Source: Caldilineae bacterium (GTDB taxonomy: Bacteria; Chloroflexota; Anaerolineae; Epilineales; Epilineaceae). Taken from it: 64,000 nt of DNA. Location of the stretch: contig JACKBJ010000017.1 in NCBI GenBank assembly GCA_020634625.1, positions 1 to 64,000 of the forward strand, given 5' to 3'. The translations under genes were made by a program, and so were the position numbers. This document shows positions 34,813-42,122 of the stretch, piece after piece (within the stretch, counting starts at the first letter, position 1; each line of letters begins with the position of its first letter). The notes beneath the pieces were generated by a model that searched no databases, was not told the DNA's origin, and saw only the letters and a program-made list of their open reading frames with translations.

Positions 34813-35402
34813 TGCGCGCCGCCACGCTCTACATCGCCGCCGCCATCTGCCTGGTCCTCATCGTGTCGATGGCCTGGTGGACCCGCGAGTTCATCCCCCT
34901 GCCGCCCGATCCGAGCGCGGTGGAGACGACCGTCCGTTACGAGGTGCAGGCCGGCGACAGCGCCGAGGCCATCGCCGAGGGCTTCAAGATCGACCTGGGC
35001 GAGCTGACGGCGGCCAACCCGAGCAGCATGGCCGGCGACGCCCCGCTCCAGCCGGGCGAGACCCTGGTCATCCCGATGCCCGATGCCGGCCTGCTGAGCA
35101 CCTGGGGCGTTCACGGCCTGGGCCTGCTGGCCGAGCTGGTCGGGGTCCTGCTCAGCTTCTGGCTGGCGGCCATGACCGGCATCCTGCCCAAGACCGTGCG
35201 CCGTCAGGTCTTCGGCATCGCGGCGGTGCTGGCCATCGTCTCCTACGCGGCATCGCAGTCGGTGGCGGCCGAGAACCCGCTGGTGACGCCCCAGTTCGTC
35301 TTCGGCGCGCTGAAGGACGGCTTCATGTGGTCGGCGGCCTTCCCGATGCTGGCACGCCTGCTGGGCATCAAGGACGCCGAGGCGATCCAGCCGCGGGCCT
35401 AG
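34812..35402 (+). CDS. Membrane protein with extracytoplasmic LysM domain
   Basis: A 196-residue protein with an N-terminal membrane segment (residues 5-22), a LysM-type module (YEVQAGDSAEAIAEGFKI then LQPGETLVIP), and three more hydrophobic segments in the C-terminal half. LysM modules bind peptidoglycan or chitin-like glycans, so the module would sit outside the membrane. Start codon overlap (TGATG) with the preceding 63-residue gene implies coupled translation. It may be a wall-anchoring or sensor pair, but no enzyme domain is present. Confidence 0.7.
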   Translation: MRAATLYIAAAICLVLIVSMAWWTREFIPLPPDPSAVETTVRYEVQAGDSAEAIAEGFKIDLGELTAANPSSMAGDAPLQPGETLVIPMPDAGLLSTWGVHGLGLLAELVGVLLSFWLAAMTGILPKTVRRQVFGIAAVLAIVSYAASQSVAAENPLVTPQFVFGALKDGFMWSAAFPMLARLLGIKDAEAIQPRA

Positions 35403-35500
35403 CCCGCCGAATCCCGCCTGTCGCGGCGCTGTCGCCGGATCGTCGCAAAGCGGTCTTCCGGCCCCTTCCCGGCCGGCCCGGCGTCGGGCAGCATGGGCGC

Positions 35501-36073
35501 ATGTCAGCCTGGGCTTCCGCAACCACTGCCGCTCCCGCGCTCGCGCGCGCCGGGCTCGCGGCCGCGCTGGTGCTCGGCGCCGGCGGCGGCGCCCGCGTCG
35601 CGCTGAGCCGCATGCCCGAGGGACCGCCGGCCGATGCCGAGCGCGCCCGGGTGCGCGAGGTCATCGACGGCGATACCCTGGTGCTGGACGGCGGTGAACA
35701 CCTGCGCATCCTGGGCGTCGACACGCCCGAGACCCGGCATCCGGAGCTCGACGGCCCCCAGGCCCTGGGACCGGAAGCCAGCGCGCGGCTGAAGCACCTG
35801 GTCGAGGGCCGCGAGGTTCGCCTGGAGCGCGAAGCCCAGGACCGGGACCACTACGGCCGGCTGCTGCGCCATGTCTGGCTGGGCCGGCGGCTGATCGCCG
35901 AGCAGCTGTTGGAAGAGGGCCTGGCCTGGCGCCTGGTGCTGCCGCCTAACACCGGCCATGCCGAGCGCCTGGCCCGCGCCGAGGCCCGGGCGCGGGCGGC
36001 CGGCCGTGGCCTCTGGGGCCTGCCACGCCCGACGCCGCTGCCCATCTTCGGCCGCCCGGGCGCCGCGCCATGA
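35501..36073 (+). CDS. Thermonuclease (SNase)-family nuclease, exported or membrane-anchored
   Basis: A 190-residue staphylococcal-nuclease-like protein with one N-terminal hydrophobic segment (residues about 12-30). Active-site residues line up with SNase: D56 and D58 in VIDGDTL, R69 in LRILGV, and D74-T75-E77 in GVDTPET. The later REVRLE and DHYGRLLRHVW supply the second glutamate and arginine region. It would cleave DNA or RNA outside the cell or at the surface. The ATG at 35501 is used. It ends in an ATGA overlap with the next gene, so that product probably works with it. Confidence 0.88.
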   Translation: MSAWASATTAAPALARAGLAAALVLGAGGGARVALSRMPEGPPADAERARVREVIDGDTLVLDGGEHLRILGVDTPETRHPELDGPQALGPEASARLKHLVEGREVRLEREAQDRDHYGRLLRHVWLGRRLIAEQLLEEGLAWRLVLPPNTGHAERLARAEARARAAGRGLWGLPRPTPLPIFGRPGAAP

Positions 36074-37150
36074 GCGCTACCCCCGATCCCGCGCAACCGA
36101 ATGGCGCCGGGAGTGCCGCGGACGCTTCGGGCTCGATCGCGCCGGTCGCGCTTCGGGAGCCGGCCGAGACGGCCGTGCCCACCGACGGCCGGGTCGAGCG
36201 ACGACCCGATCCGCCGGCCGCCTGCCTGCCCTTCGGTCCCTACGCCGGCCAGACGGTGGCGGCCGTGGCGGTGATGGACCCGGACTACCTGCTGGCCTTG
36301 GTCCGCGAGGGCATCGGGCCGGCCGAGCTGCGCGCCGAGGCGGCGCGGGCCTTGGCGCTGCGCGAACGCCTGCCGCAGCCTTCGGGGTGGGGAGGGCCTG
36401 GGGCGGCGGCCGATCGGCCGGTCCAGCCGGGCGGCGCGATCGCCCGCGGATCGGGATCCGGAGCCTGGCCGGCGCACCCGGGCTCGACACGGGCAGCGGG
36501 ATCGAGCCTGAGCGCCTGGGGCCTCGGCGCCGCCATCGGCCTGCTGCTGCTCCTGGCCGGCGTCGGTCACGGCGATCGCCTGGGCCGATCCTCGAGCGAC
36601 GCGGCGGCCGAGACCGCCGGCACGGACGGGGCGCGCCCGGCGGCCGCGGCCCGGGACCCGCTCGCCTGGAGCGGCTCGACCTCGGCGAAGGCCTGCCCGG
36701 CGGCCGCGGGCGGCCGGGCGGTCGCCCGCCCGCGCCGGCGCCGGCGCCATCCGCGGCGCGGCTCCCGCCCCGCAGGTCGAAGCGGGCGAGTCCTCGAACA
36801 TCGACCCGGCGGCCCCCTGCGGCGCCCGTCTGGCCGGCGCGATCCCGGCCGAGTCGGCGGCCGACTTCCTCGACACCTTCCAGGCGGTCGAGTTCGAGGT
36901 GGTCGGCACCAAGGACACCGGCCGCGTCACCTTCCTCAACAGCCACGACCCCTACGCGGGTCACTTCTACGTGGCCATCTTCCCCGACGACTATGCCAGC
37001 TTCCCGGAGCCCCCGGCCCGCTACTTCCGGAACCGCTGCGTGGTGATCCAGGGCAGCATCGAAGCCTATCGCGGCACGGCCCAGATCGTCCTGCGCGATC
37101 CGGAGGACATCCGGCTCGTCGAGCCGGATGCGGCCGCCGCCGGGCCCTGA
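36070..37150 (+). pseudogene. Frameshifted gene: ExoX-C-like domain, membrane segment and OB-fold
   Basis: Starts in an ATGA overlap with the thermonuclease gene. The N-terminal frame reads an ExoX C-terminal-like module (LPFGPYAGQTVAAVAVMDPD, residues 53-95) and a membrane segment near 146-166. From roughly 36690-36740 that frame turns into an Arg-rich shadow. The sensible continuation appears in the frame one base later, running through PAPQVEAGESSNIDP and an OB-fold-like domain (VEFEVVGTKDTGRVTF, YRGTAQIVLRDPEDIRLVEP) to the stop at 37150. The junction lies in a GC-repeat stretch (GCCGGC units near 36733-36748) prone to slippage. It may be a real frameshift mutation or a sequencing error. 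As intact, it would be a membrane-anchored nucleic-acid-binding partner of the nuclease. Confidence 0.65.
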
Positions 37151-37160
37151 CCGGTTCGGG

Positions 37161-37179
37161 CCCGGGTCCGATGCCCGGG
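37161..37179 (+). terminator. Hairpin between convergent genes
   Basis: CCCGGG and CCCGGG flank a 7-base loop, beginning 11 bases after the stop at 37150, between the OB-fold gene (+) and the homocysteine methyltransferase (-). No T-run. Confidence 0.3.
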
Positions 37180-37260
37180 TGCCGCCGGCTGGCGCGGGCG
37201 CGGAGGCTCCTCGCGGGTTTCGGGCCGGGTCGCCTCGGTCTGGCACGCCCCGACCGCCGC

Positions 37261-38223
37261 TCACGGTGCCGGCGAACCGATCAGGGCGGCTCGGATGGCG
37301 CGCGTGTCGGCCGGCCCGGTACGGCAACAGCCGCCGATGAGCCGGGCGCCGGCCTGGACCCAAGCCCCGGCCTGCGCCGCCAGCTCCTCGGCTCCCAGGT
37401 CCCCGGCCGGTGCGGGCCGCCATCGGCGTGCCGCCGCGTCCCAGCGCTCGCCCCGGTTGGGATAGGCCAGCAGGGGCTTGGCAAAGCCGGCCGGGCGGGC
37501 CTGCAGCCAGGGCAGCACCAAGGCCGGCGCGCAGCAGTTGAGCCCGACCGCAAGCACCCGCGGCGACGCGGCGGCCAGGGCCAGGCAGTCGGCGAAGGGC
37601 TCGCCGTGCGCCACCCGCGCCGCGTCGCGGCAGCTGAAGCTGAGCCAGGCCGGCGGGCCGTCCAGCTCGGCCAGGACCGCCAGGATGGCCTCGGCCTCCA
37701 GGCGGCTGGGGATCGTCTCGCAGGCCAGCAGGTCGGCGCCGGCATCCGCCAGCAGCCGCAGGCGCGGCCGATGGAAGTCGATCAGCTCGACCAGGCTCGC
37801 GCCGTAGTCGCCATGGTACTCGGAGCCGTCGGCCCGAGTCGCGCCGAAGGGGCCGACCGAGGCCGCGATCAGGGGCCGGCATCGTCCCGGGCGGTTGGCC
37901 GGCTCGGCCCAGAACCGATCGCGGGCCCGCGCCGCCAGCCGCAGGCTCGACCGCATCAGCTCGGCCGCCGCCGGCTCAGCGATGCCTCGGGCCGCGAAGC
38001 CTTCGAAGCTGGCCTGATAGCTGGCGCTGGTGACGATGTCCGCGCCGGCCATGAGGTAGTCCAGGTGCAAGGCCTCGATCGCCTCGGGCGCCTCGAGCAG
38101 CAGGCGCGCGCTCCAGAGCGGGTCGGCCAGGTCGAAGCCCCGGTGCTCCAGCTCGGTGGCCAGACCGCCGTCGAGGATGACCAGGCCGGCCGCATCGAAG
38201 AAGGGTCGCAGGGGATCGTCCAT
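37261..38223 (-). CDS. Homocysteine S-methyltransferase family protein (MmuM-like)
   Basis: A 320-residue TIM-barrel enzyme. The zinc-binding cysteines are in GLNCCAP and in the C-terminal GGCCRTGP; the barrel starts LVILDGGLATELEHRGFDL, and the substrate region SASYQASFEGFAARGI matches the family. It probably methylates homocysteine from S-methylmethionine or a similar donor to make methionine. The ATG at 38223 has GGAG 7 bases upstream and gives the usual length; the ATG at 38235 would add four residues. The gene stands alone and converges on the thermonuclease-linked gene. Confidence 0.88.
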   Translation of the reverse strand: MDDPLRPFFDAAGLVILDGGLATELEHRGFDLADPLWSARLLLEAPEAIEALHLDYLMAGADIVTSASYQASFEGFAARGIAEPAAAELMRSSLRLAARARDRFWAEPANRPGRCRPLIAASVGPFGATRADGSEYHGDYGASLVELIDFHRPRLRLLADAGADLLACETIPSRLEAEAILAVLAELDGPPAWLSFSCRDAARVAHGEPFADCLALAAASPRVLAVGLNCCAPALVLPWLQARPAGFAKPLLAYPNRGERWDAAARRWRPAPAGDLGAEELAAQAGAWVQAGARLIGGCCRTGPADTRAIRAALIGSPAP

Positions 38224-38452
38224 CGCATGCTCCATTGCGATCGCGGCAGCGCGCGAGATACGGCCGGCCGCCTCGCGGGCCCCAATCTTGCGCGCGGCGC
38301 CCGGGATGCCCAAGCCCGTGGCCGACGCTGGCCCAGCCCCGAACCCACGGGGCGCTCAGCGGGCCGCCCCGAATCCAAGCGCTCGGTCGCGGGACGATCC
38401 GTCCGGCCGGGCTCCGACCGCCGGGCTCGCCGACCCGGCCTCCCGGCACCGC

Positions 38453-38458
38453 TATACT
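38453..38458 (+). promoter_or_regulatory. -10 element TATACT for the lytic transglycosylase gene
   Basis: CGC-TATACT lies 34 bases before the ATG at 38493, with AGGAG in between (about 38479-38483). Five of six consensus matches. No clear -35. Confidence 0.45.
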
Positions 38459-38492
38459 TGGTCGGTCCCGCTCGCCCAGGAGCCCTGCCGCC

Positions 38493-41117
38493 ATGCCGCA
38501 GCCGCGCCGTCTCGATGCCGCAGCCCGGCCGGTGATTCTCGATGCCCGGCGCTGGCTGATCCGGCTGACGCTGCTGGGCCTGCTCGCCGCGGCTCCGGTG
38601 CTCGCGACCGGCTGCCGGCCGAACGGCGACAGCGCGCGCGATCTGCCGCGCGACGGCGCCCGGGTCGACCGAGCGGAGGGCCCCGACGGCTCCCGCACGC
38701 GCCAGACCGATGCCGACGCGCGGAACGGGGCGGCGCACCCGACGCCGGCCGGCTCGGCGGCGGCGACCGGCCCGCGGACCGGCGCGACGACGGAGCCGAG
38801 CCAGCCCGCGGGCTCCGATCCGCTGGGCGCCGGACCGACACCACCCGATGCCGCGGACGGCAAGGGCGCGGAGCTTGCCGAGGCGGCGCCGATTCGGCTG
38901 CCGGCCGGAAGCGATCCGGCCCGGATCGTGCTGGAAGCCCGGGCCGCCGTGGACGCGGGGGATGCCGCCCGGGCCAGACAGCTGCTGGCCGCCCTGGCGC
39001 GCACGGCGCTGCCGGCTGGCGCCGCTGGAACGGCTGCGGCCAGCCGATCGCCGACGGCCGGCGCCGAGGCCCCCATGCCCTTGGCTGACGCGATCGCGGC
39101 GCTGCCCCCGGCCGGACGCTACGTCTACGGTCTGGCGCTGGAAGCCGGGAACCTGGATGCCGCGGCGGCCGAGGCCTTCGCGGCCTATGGCGCGGCCCTG
39201 CCCGAGATGGCCGACGTGGCCTGGATGGCCGTCGGCAACGCGCGCTTCGCGGCCGGACAGAGCGACCTGGCCGCCGAGGCCTTCGCGGCGGCACGCGATC
39301 TGGCCCGCGAACCCGGCGACGCCTTCCTGGCCAGCCTGCGCCTCGGCAACGCCGAGCTGCGGCGGGGCCGGATCGACGCCGCGCTGGCCGCCTACATCGA
39401 GGCCGAGGCGCGCGCCCAGGCCGACGAACAGCGTGCCCAGGCCCTGGCCGGCCGGATCGCAGCCGAGCTCGAGGCCGGCCGGGTCGCGGCAGCCATGGAT
39501 GTCCGGCAGCGGCTGCTGCGCGAGCTGCCCGAGACGAGCCTGGCCAGCGCGGCGCTGGCCCGCCTGCACGAGGCGGGCGAGTCGGTGGAGCCGGCCGTCG
39601 AGGCGGCGGTGCTGGCCGGCGCCGGCGATCGCTGGGCGGCGTTGATCCTGCTGGAGGATGCCATCGACGCCCGGACCGCCGACGGTGCAGCGGTGCCGGC
39701 CGGCTGGCGCAGGAATCAGGTCGACTGGTATGCCGCGCTGGGCGAGCACACGCGCGCGGTCGAGCTGGCCGAGGCCTTCCTGCGCAGCCGACCGACCGAT
39801 CCCTTGGCTCCGGAGCTGGCCTGGCAGCGCGCGCGCTCGCTGGAGCGCCTGGATCGCGGTCTCGAGGCGGCCGAGGCCTACCGCTTCCATGCCGAGTCCT
39901 GGCCGGCCGACGCGCGGGCCAGCGAGGCGCTCTGGCGCCGCGCCTGGCTCCTGGCCCGGCTGGAGGGCCCGCGCGAGGCAGCCGATGCCTTCGACCTGCT
40001 GGCCGACCGGCGGCCGGACGACGCGAAGGCCGGCGAGGCCCGGTTCCGGGCCGGCCTGGCCCGCTGGGAGATCGGCGACGAGGAGGCGGCCCAAGCGCGC
40101 TGGACCGGTCAGCTCGAGGGCGCCGGGCCCGGCTTCGACCGCTCCCGCGCGGCCTACTGGCTGGGACGGCAGGCCTGGGACGCCGGACGCAGCCGCGAGG
40201 CCCGCGACCGCTGGCAGACGGCCGTCGCGGCCGATCCGATGGGCTTCTACGGCATGCGCGCCGCGGCGCGGCTGGCCCGGGACGCCGCCCTGCTCCTGGC
40301 CCCGACGAGCCCGGTGGACGGCGGCAGCCCGGAGGCGGCCTTCGACGCCTGGCAGTCGGTCTGGCCCGGCGCGGGCGCGCTCGCTCCCGCGCGTGCGGCC
40401 CTCGTCGGACGCCGCGAGATCCGCCGTGCCGAAGCCTGGCGCGCCGTCGGCGAGCCGGCCTCGGCCCGACGCGAGGCGCGCCGGGCGCAGGACGCCTTGG
40501 CGCGCGATCCGGCCGGGCTGGCCGCCTTGGCCGAGTGGGCCGCCGCGAACGGGATCGTCGACGTCTCCATCTCGGCGGCCGGCGCCGCGATCGGGCTCGC
40601 GCCGCCGGACCGGCAGGCCCGGCCCCCCCTGTGGCTGGCTCGACTGGCCTATCCGACGCCCTTCGCCGACGCCCTGCTGGGCGCGTCCGCCGCCCGCGGC
40701 ATTCCTCCCAGCCTCCTCCTGGCCCTGGTGCGCCAGGAGAGCCGCTTCGATCCGGGCGCGCGCTCCTCGGCCGGGGCGCTGGGCCTGACCCAGGTGATGC
40801 CCGACACCGGCCGCCAGCTGGCCACCGAGCTGGGCGTCGCCGGTTTCACGCCAAGCGATCTTCTGGCACCCGAGACGGCGCTGCGCTTCGGCGCGGCCTA
40901 CCTCGCGACCCAGCTCGAGCGCTTCGACGGCCGGGCCTGGCCGGCCCTGGCCGCCTACAACGGCGGCCCGGGCAACGCCGCCCGCTGGTGGTCGTCGGCC
41001 GGCGGCGACATCGACCGCTTCGCCGAGCACATCGACTTCAGCGAGACGCGGCGCTACCTGCGCCAGGTCGCCGAGCAGGAGGCGCACTACCGGCGGCTCT
41101 ACCCGGAGCTGGACTGA
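38493..41117 (+). CDS. Lytic murein transglycosylase with TPR-like superhelix (Slt family), lipoprotein
   Basis: An 874-residue exported enzyme that cleaves peptidoglycan. The signal region ends in a lipobox-like VLATGC near residue 42. A Ser/Thr/Ala/Pro-rich acidic linker (about 45-150) precedes roughly 500 residues of helical TPR-like repeats forming the U-shaped superhelix of soluble Slt enzymes. The C-terminal lysozyme-like domain has the catalytic glutamate E749 in RQESRFDPGARS, then AGALGLTQVMPDTG and AAYNGGPGN. The ATG at 38493 is fixed by the AGGAG and the signal peptide. It is a single gene, divergent from the methyltransferase. Confidence 0.93.
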   Translation: MPQPRRLDAAARPVILDARRWLIRLTLLGLLAAAPVLATGCRPNGDSARDLPRDGARVDRAEGPDGSRTRQTDADARNGAAHPTPAGSAAATGPRTGATTEPSQPAGSDPLGAGPTPPDAADGKGAELAEAAPIRLPAGSDPARIVLEARAAVDAGDAARARQLLAALARTALPAGAAGTAAASRSPTAGAEAPMPLADAIAALPPAGRYVYGLALEAGNLDAAAAEAFAAYGAALPEMADVAWMAVGNARFAAGQSDLAAEAFAAARDLAREPGDAFLASLRLGNAELRRGRIDAALAAYIEAEARAQADEQRAQALAGRIAAELEAGRVAAAMDVRQRLLRELPETSLASAALARLHEAGESVEPAVEAAVLAGAGDRWAALILLEDAIDARTADGAAVPAGWRRNQVDWYAALGEHTRAVELAEAFLRSRPTDPLAPELAWQRARSLERLDRGLEAAEAYRFHAESWPADARASEALWRRAWLLARLEGPREAADAFDLLADRRPDDAKAGEARFRAGLARWEIGDEEAAQARWTGQLEGAGPGFDRSRAAYWLGRQAWDAGRSREARDRWQTAVAADPMGFYGMRAAARLARDAALLLAPTSPVDGGSPEAAFDAWQSVWPGAGALAPARAALVGRREIRRAEAWRAVGEPASARREARRAQDALARDPAGLAALAEWAAANGIVDVSISAAGAAIGLAPPDRQARPPLWLARLAYPTPFADALLGASAARGIPPSLLLALVRQESRFDPGARSSAGALGLTQVMPDTGRQLATELGVAGFTPSDLLAPETALRFGAAYLATQLERFDGRAWPALAAYNGGPGNAARWWSSAGGDIDRFAEHIDFSETRRYLRQVAEQEAHYRRLYPELD

Positions 41118-41186
41118 GGTGCGCGCGCCCGGCCGGTCGGGATCCGCGCCGCCGCGACCGGGGCGGCAGCCGCTGACGGTGCGGTC

Positions 41187-42107
41187 GTGAGGACTCCCGA
41201 CCCCTTCGGCCCGGAGCCGCCCGAGGTCGCGCTGGCCGAGCTGGCCGGCTGGATCCTGCACGAGGACGCCGAGCTGCTGGTGATCGACAAGCCGGGCTGG
41301 CTGGTCTGCCACCCGAGCAAGCATGGCCCGCGCTCGAGCCTGGTCGGCGCCTGCCGCGAGTGGACCGGCCTGGAGCGCCTGCACCTGGTCAGCCGGCTCG
41401 ACCGCGAGACCAGCGGCCTGGTGCTGCTGGCCAAGACGGCCACGATGGCCAGCCGGCTGCAGACGGCCATGCAGCAGCGCCGGGTCGAGAAGGTCTATCT
41501 GGCGGTGCTCGAGGGCCGGCTCGCGGCGCCGGTCGAGGTCGACGCCGCGCTGGGTCCGGATCCGGACAGCGCGGTGCGGGCCCGCGTGGCGGTGACCGAC
41601 GCGCCCGGCTCCCAGGCCGCCTTCACCCGCTTCGAGCCGGTCGAGCCCAGCGAGGCGAAGGCATCCGCGAGCGTCGAGGTCGGGGCCGAGGGCGATCGCC
41701 CGGCGTCGATCGCCGAGCCGCCGCGAATTGGGCTGCTCGACGATTCAGCCGACCCGCGGGCACACGCCGGCCTCCGCGGCTTCACGCTGGCTCGCGTGCT
41801 TCCCCGCACCGGCCGCAAGCATCAGATCCGAGCGCATGCGGCGCATATCGGGCACGCGGTGGCGGGCGACAAGATCTACGGTCCCGACGAGACGCTCTTC
41901 CTGGAGTTCATCGAGCGGGGCTGGACCGAGCGGATGGCGCGGCGGCTCCCGATCCAGCGTCAGGCGCTGCACCTGGCCCGGCTTCGATTCCACCTGGGCG
42001 CGGGCGAGGCCTCGCTGCGCTTCGAGGCCCCGCTTCCGAACGAGATGCGGCACCTGATCGCGGACCGGGCGCCGCGACGCCCCGGCGCCCCTTCGCGCGA
42101 CACCTGA
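41187..42107 (+). CDS. RNA pseudouridine synthase, RluA/TruC-like
   Basis: A 306-residue enzyme converting uridine to pseudouridine in rRNA or tRNA. The catalytic D72 lies in the family motif SRLDRETSGLVLLAKT. The C-terminal GRKHQIRAHAAHIGHAV and GDKIYG are also diagnostic. There is no S4 domain. The middle carries an Ala/Glu-rich insert (about residues 148-180) not seen in typical members. GTG at 41187 is used without a strong ribosome site. It ends 15 bases from the stop of the convergent VWA gene. Confidence 0.9.
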   Translation: MRTPDPFGPEPPEVALAELAGWILHEDAELLVIDKPGWLVCHPSKHGPRSSLVGACREWTGLERLHLVSRLDRETSGLVLLAKTATMASRLQTAMQQRRVEKVYLAVLEGRLAAPVEVDAALGPDPDSAVRARVAVTDAPGSQAAFTRFEPVEPSEAKASASVEVGAEGDRPASIAEPPRIGLLDDSADPRAHAGLRGFTLARVLPRTGRKHQIRAHAAHIGHAVAGDKIYGPDETLFLEFIERGWTERMARRLPIQRQALHLARLRFHLGAGEASLRFEAPLPNEMRHLIADRAPRRPGAPSRDT

Positions 42108-42122
42108 GCCGAGGCCCAGGGC

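Noticed and set aside
36740..38535. Continuation of the 36070 reading frame as a large protein to 38535
   Set aside because: After about 36740 it is Arg/Gly-rich shadow of other frames; the sensible C-terminal domain is in the frame ending at 37150.
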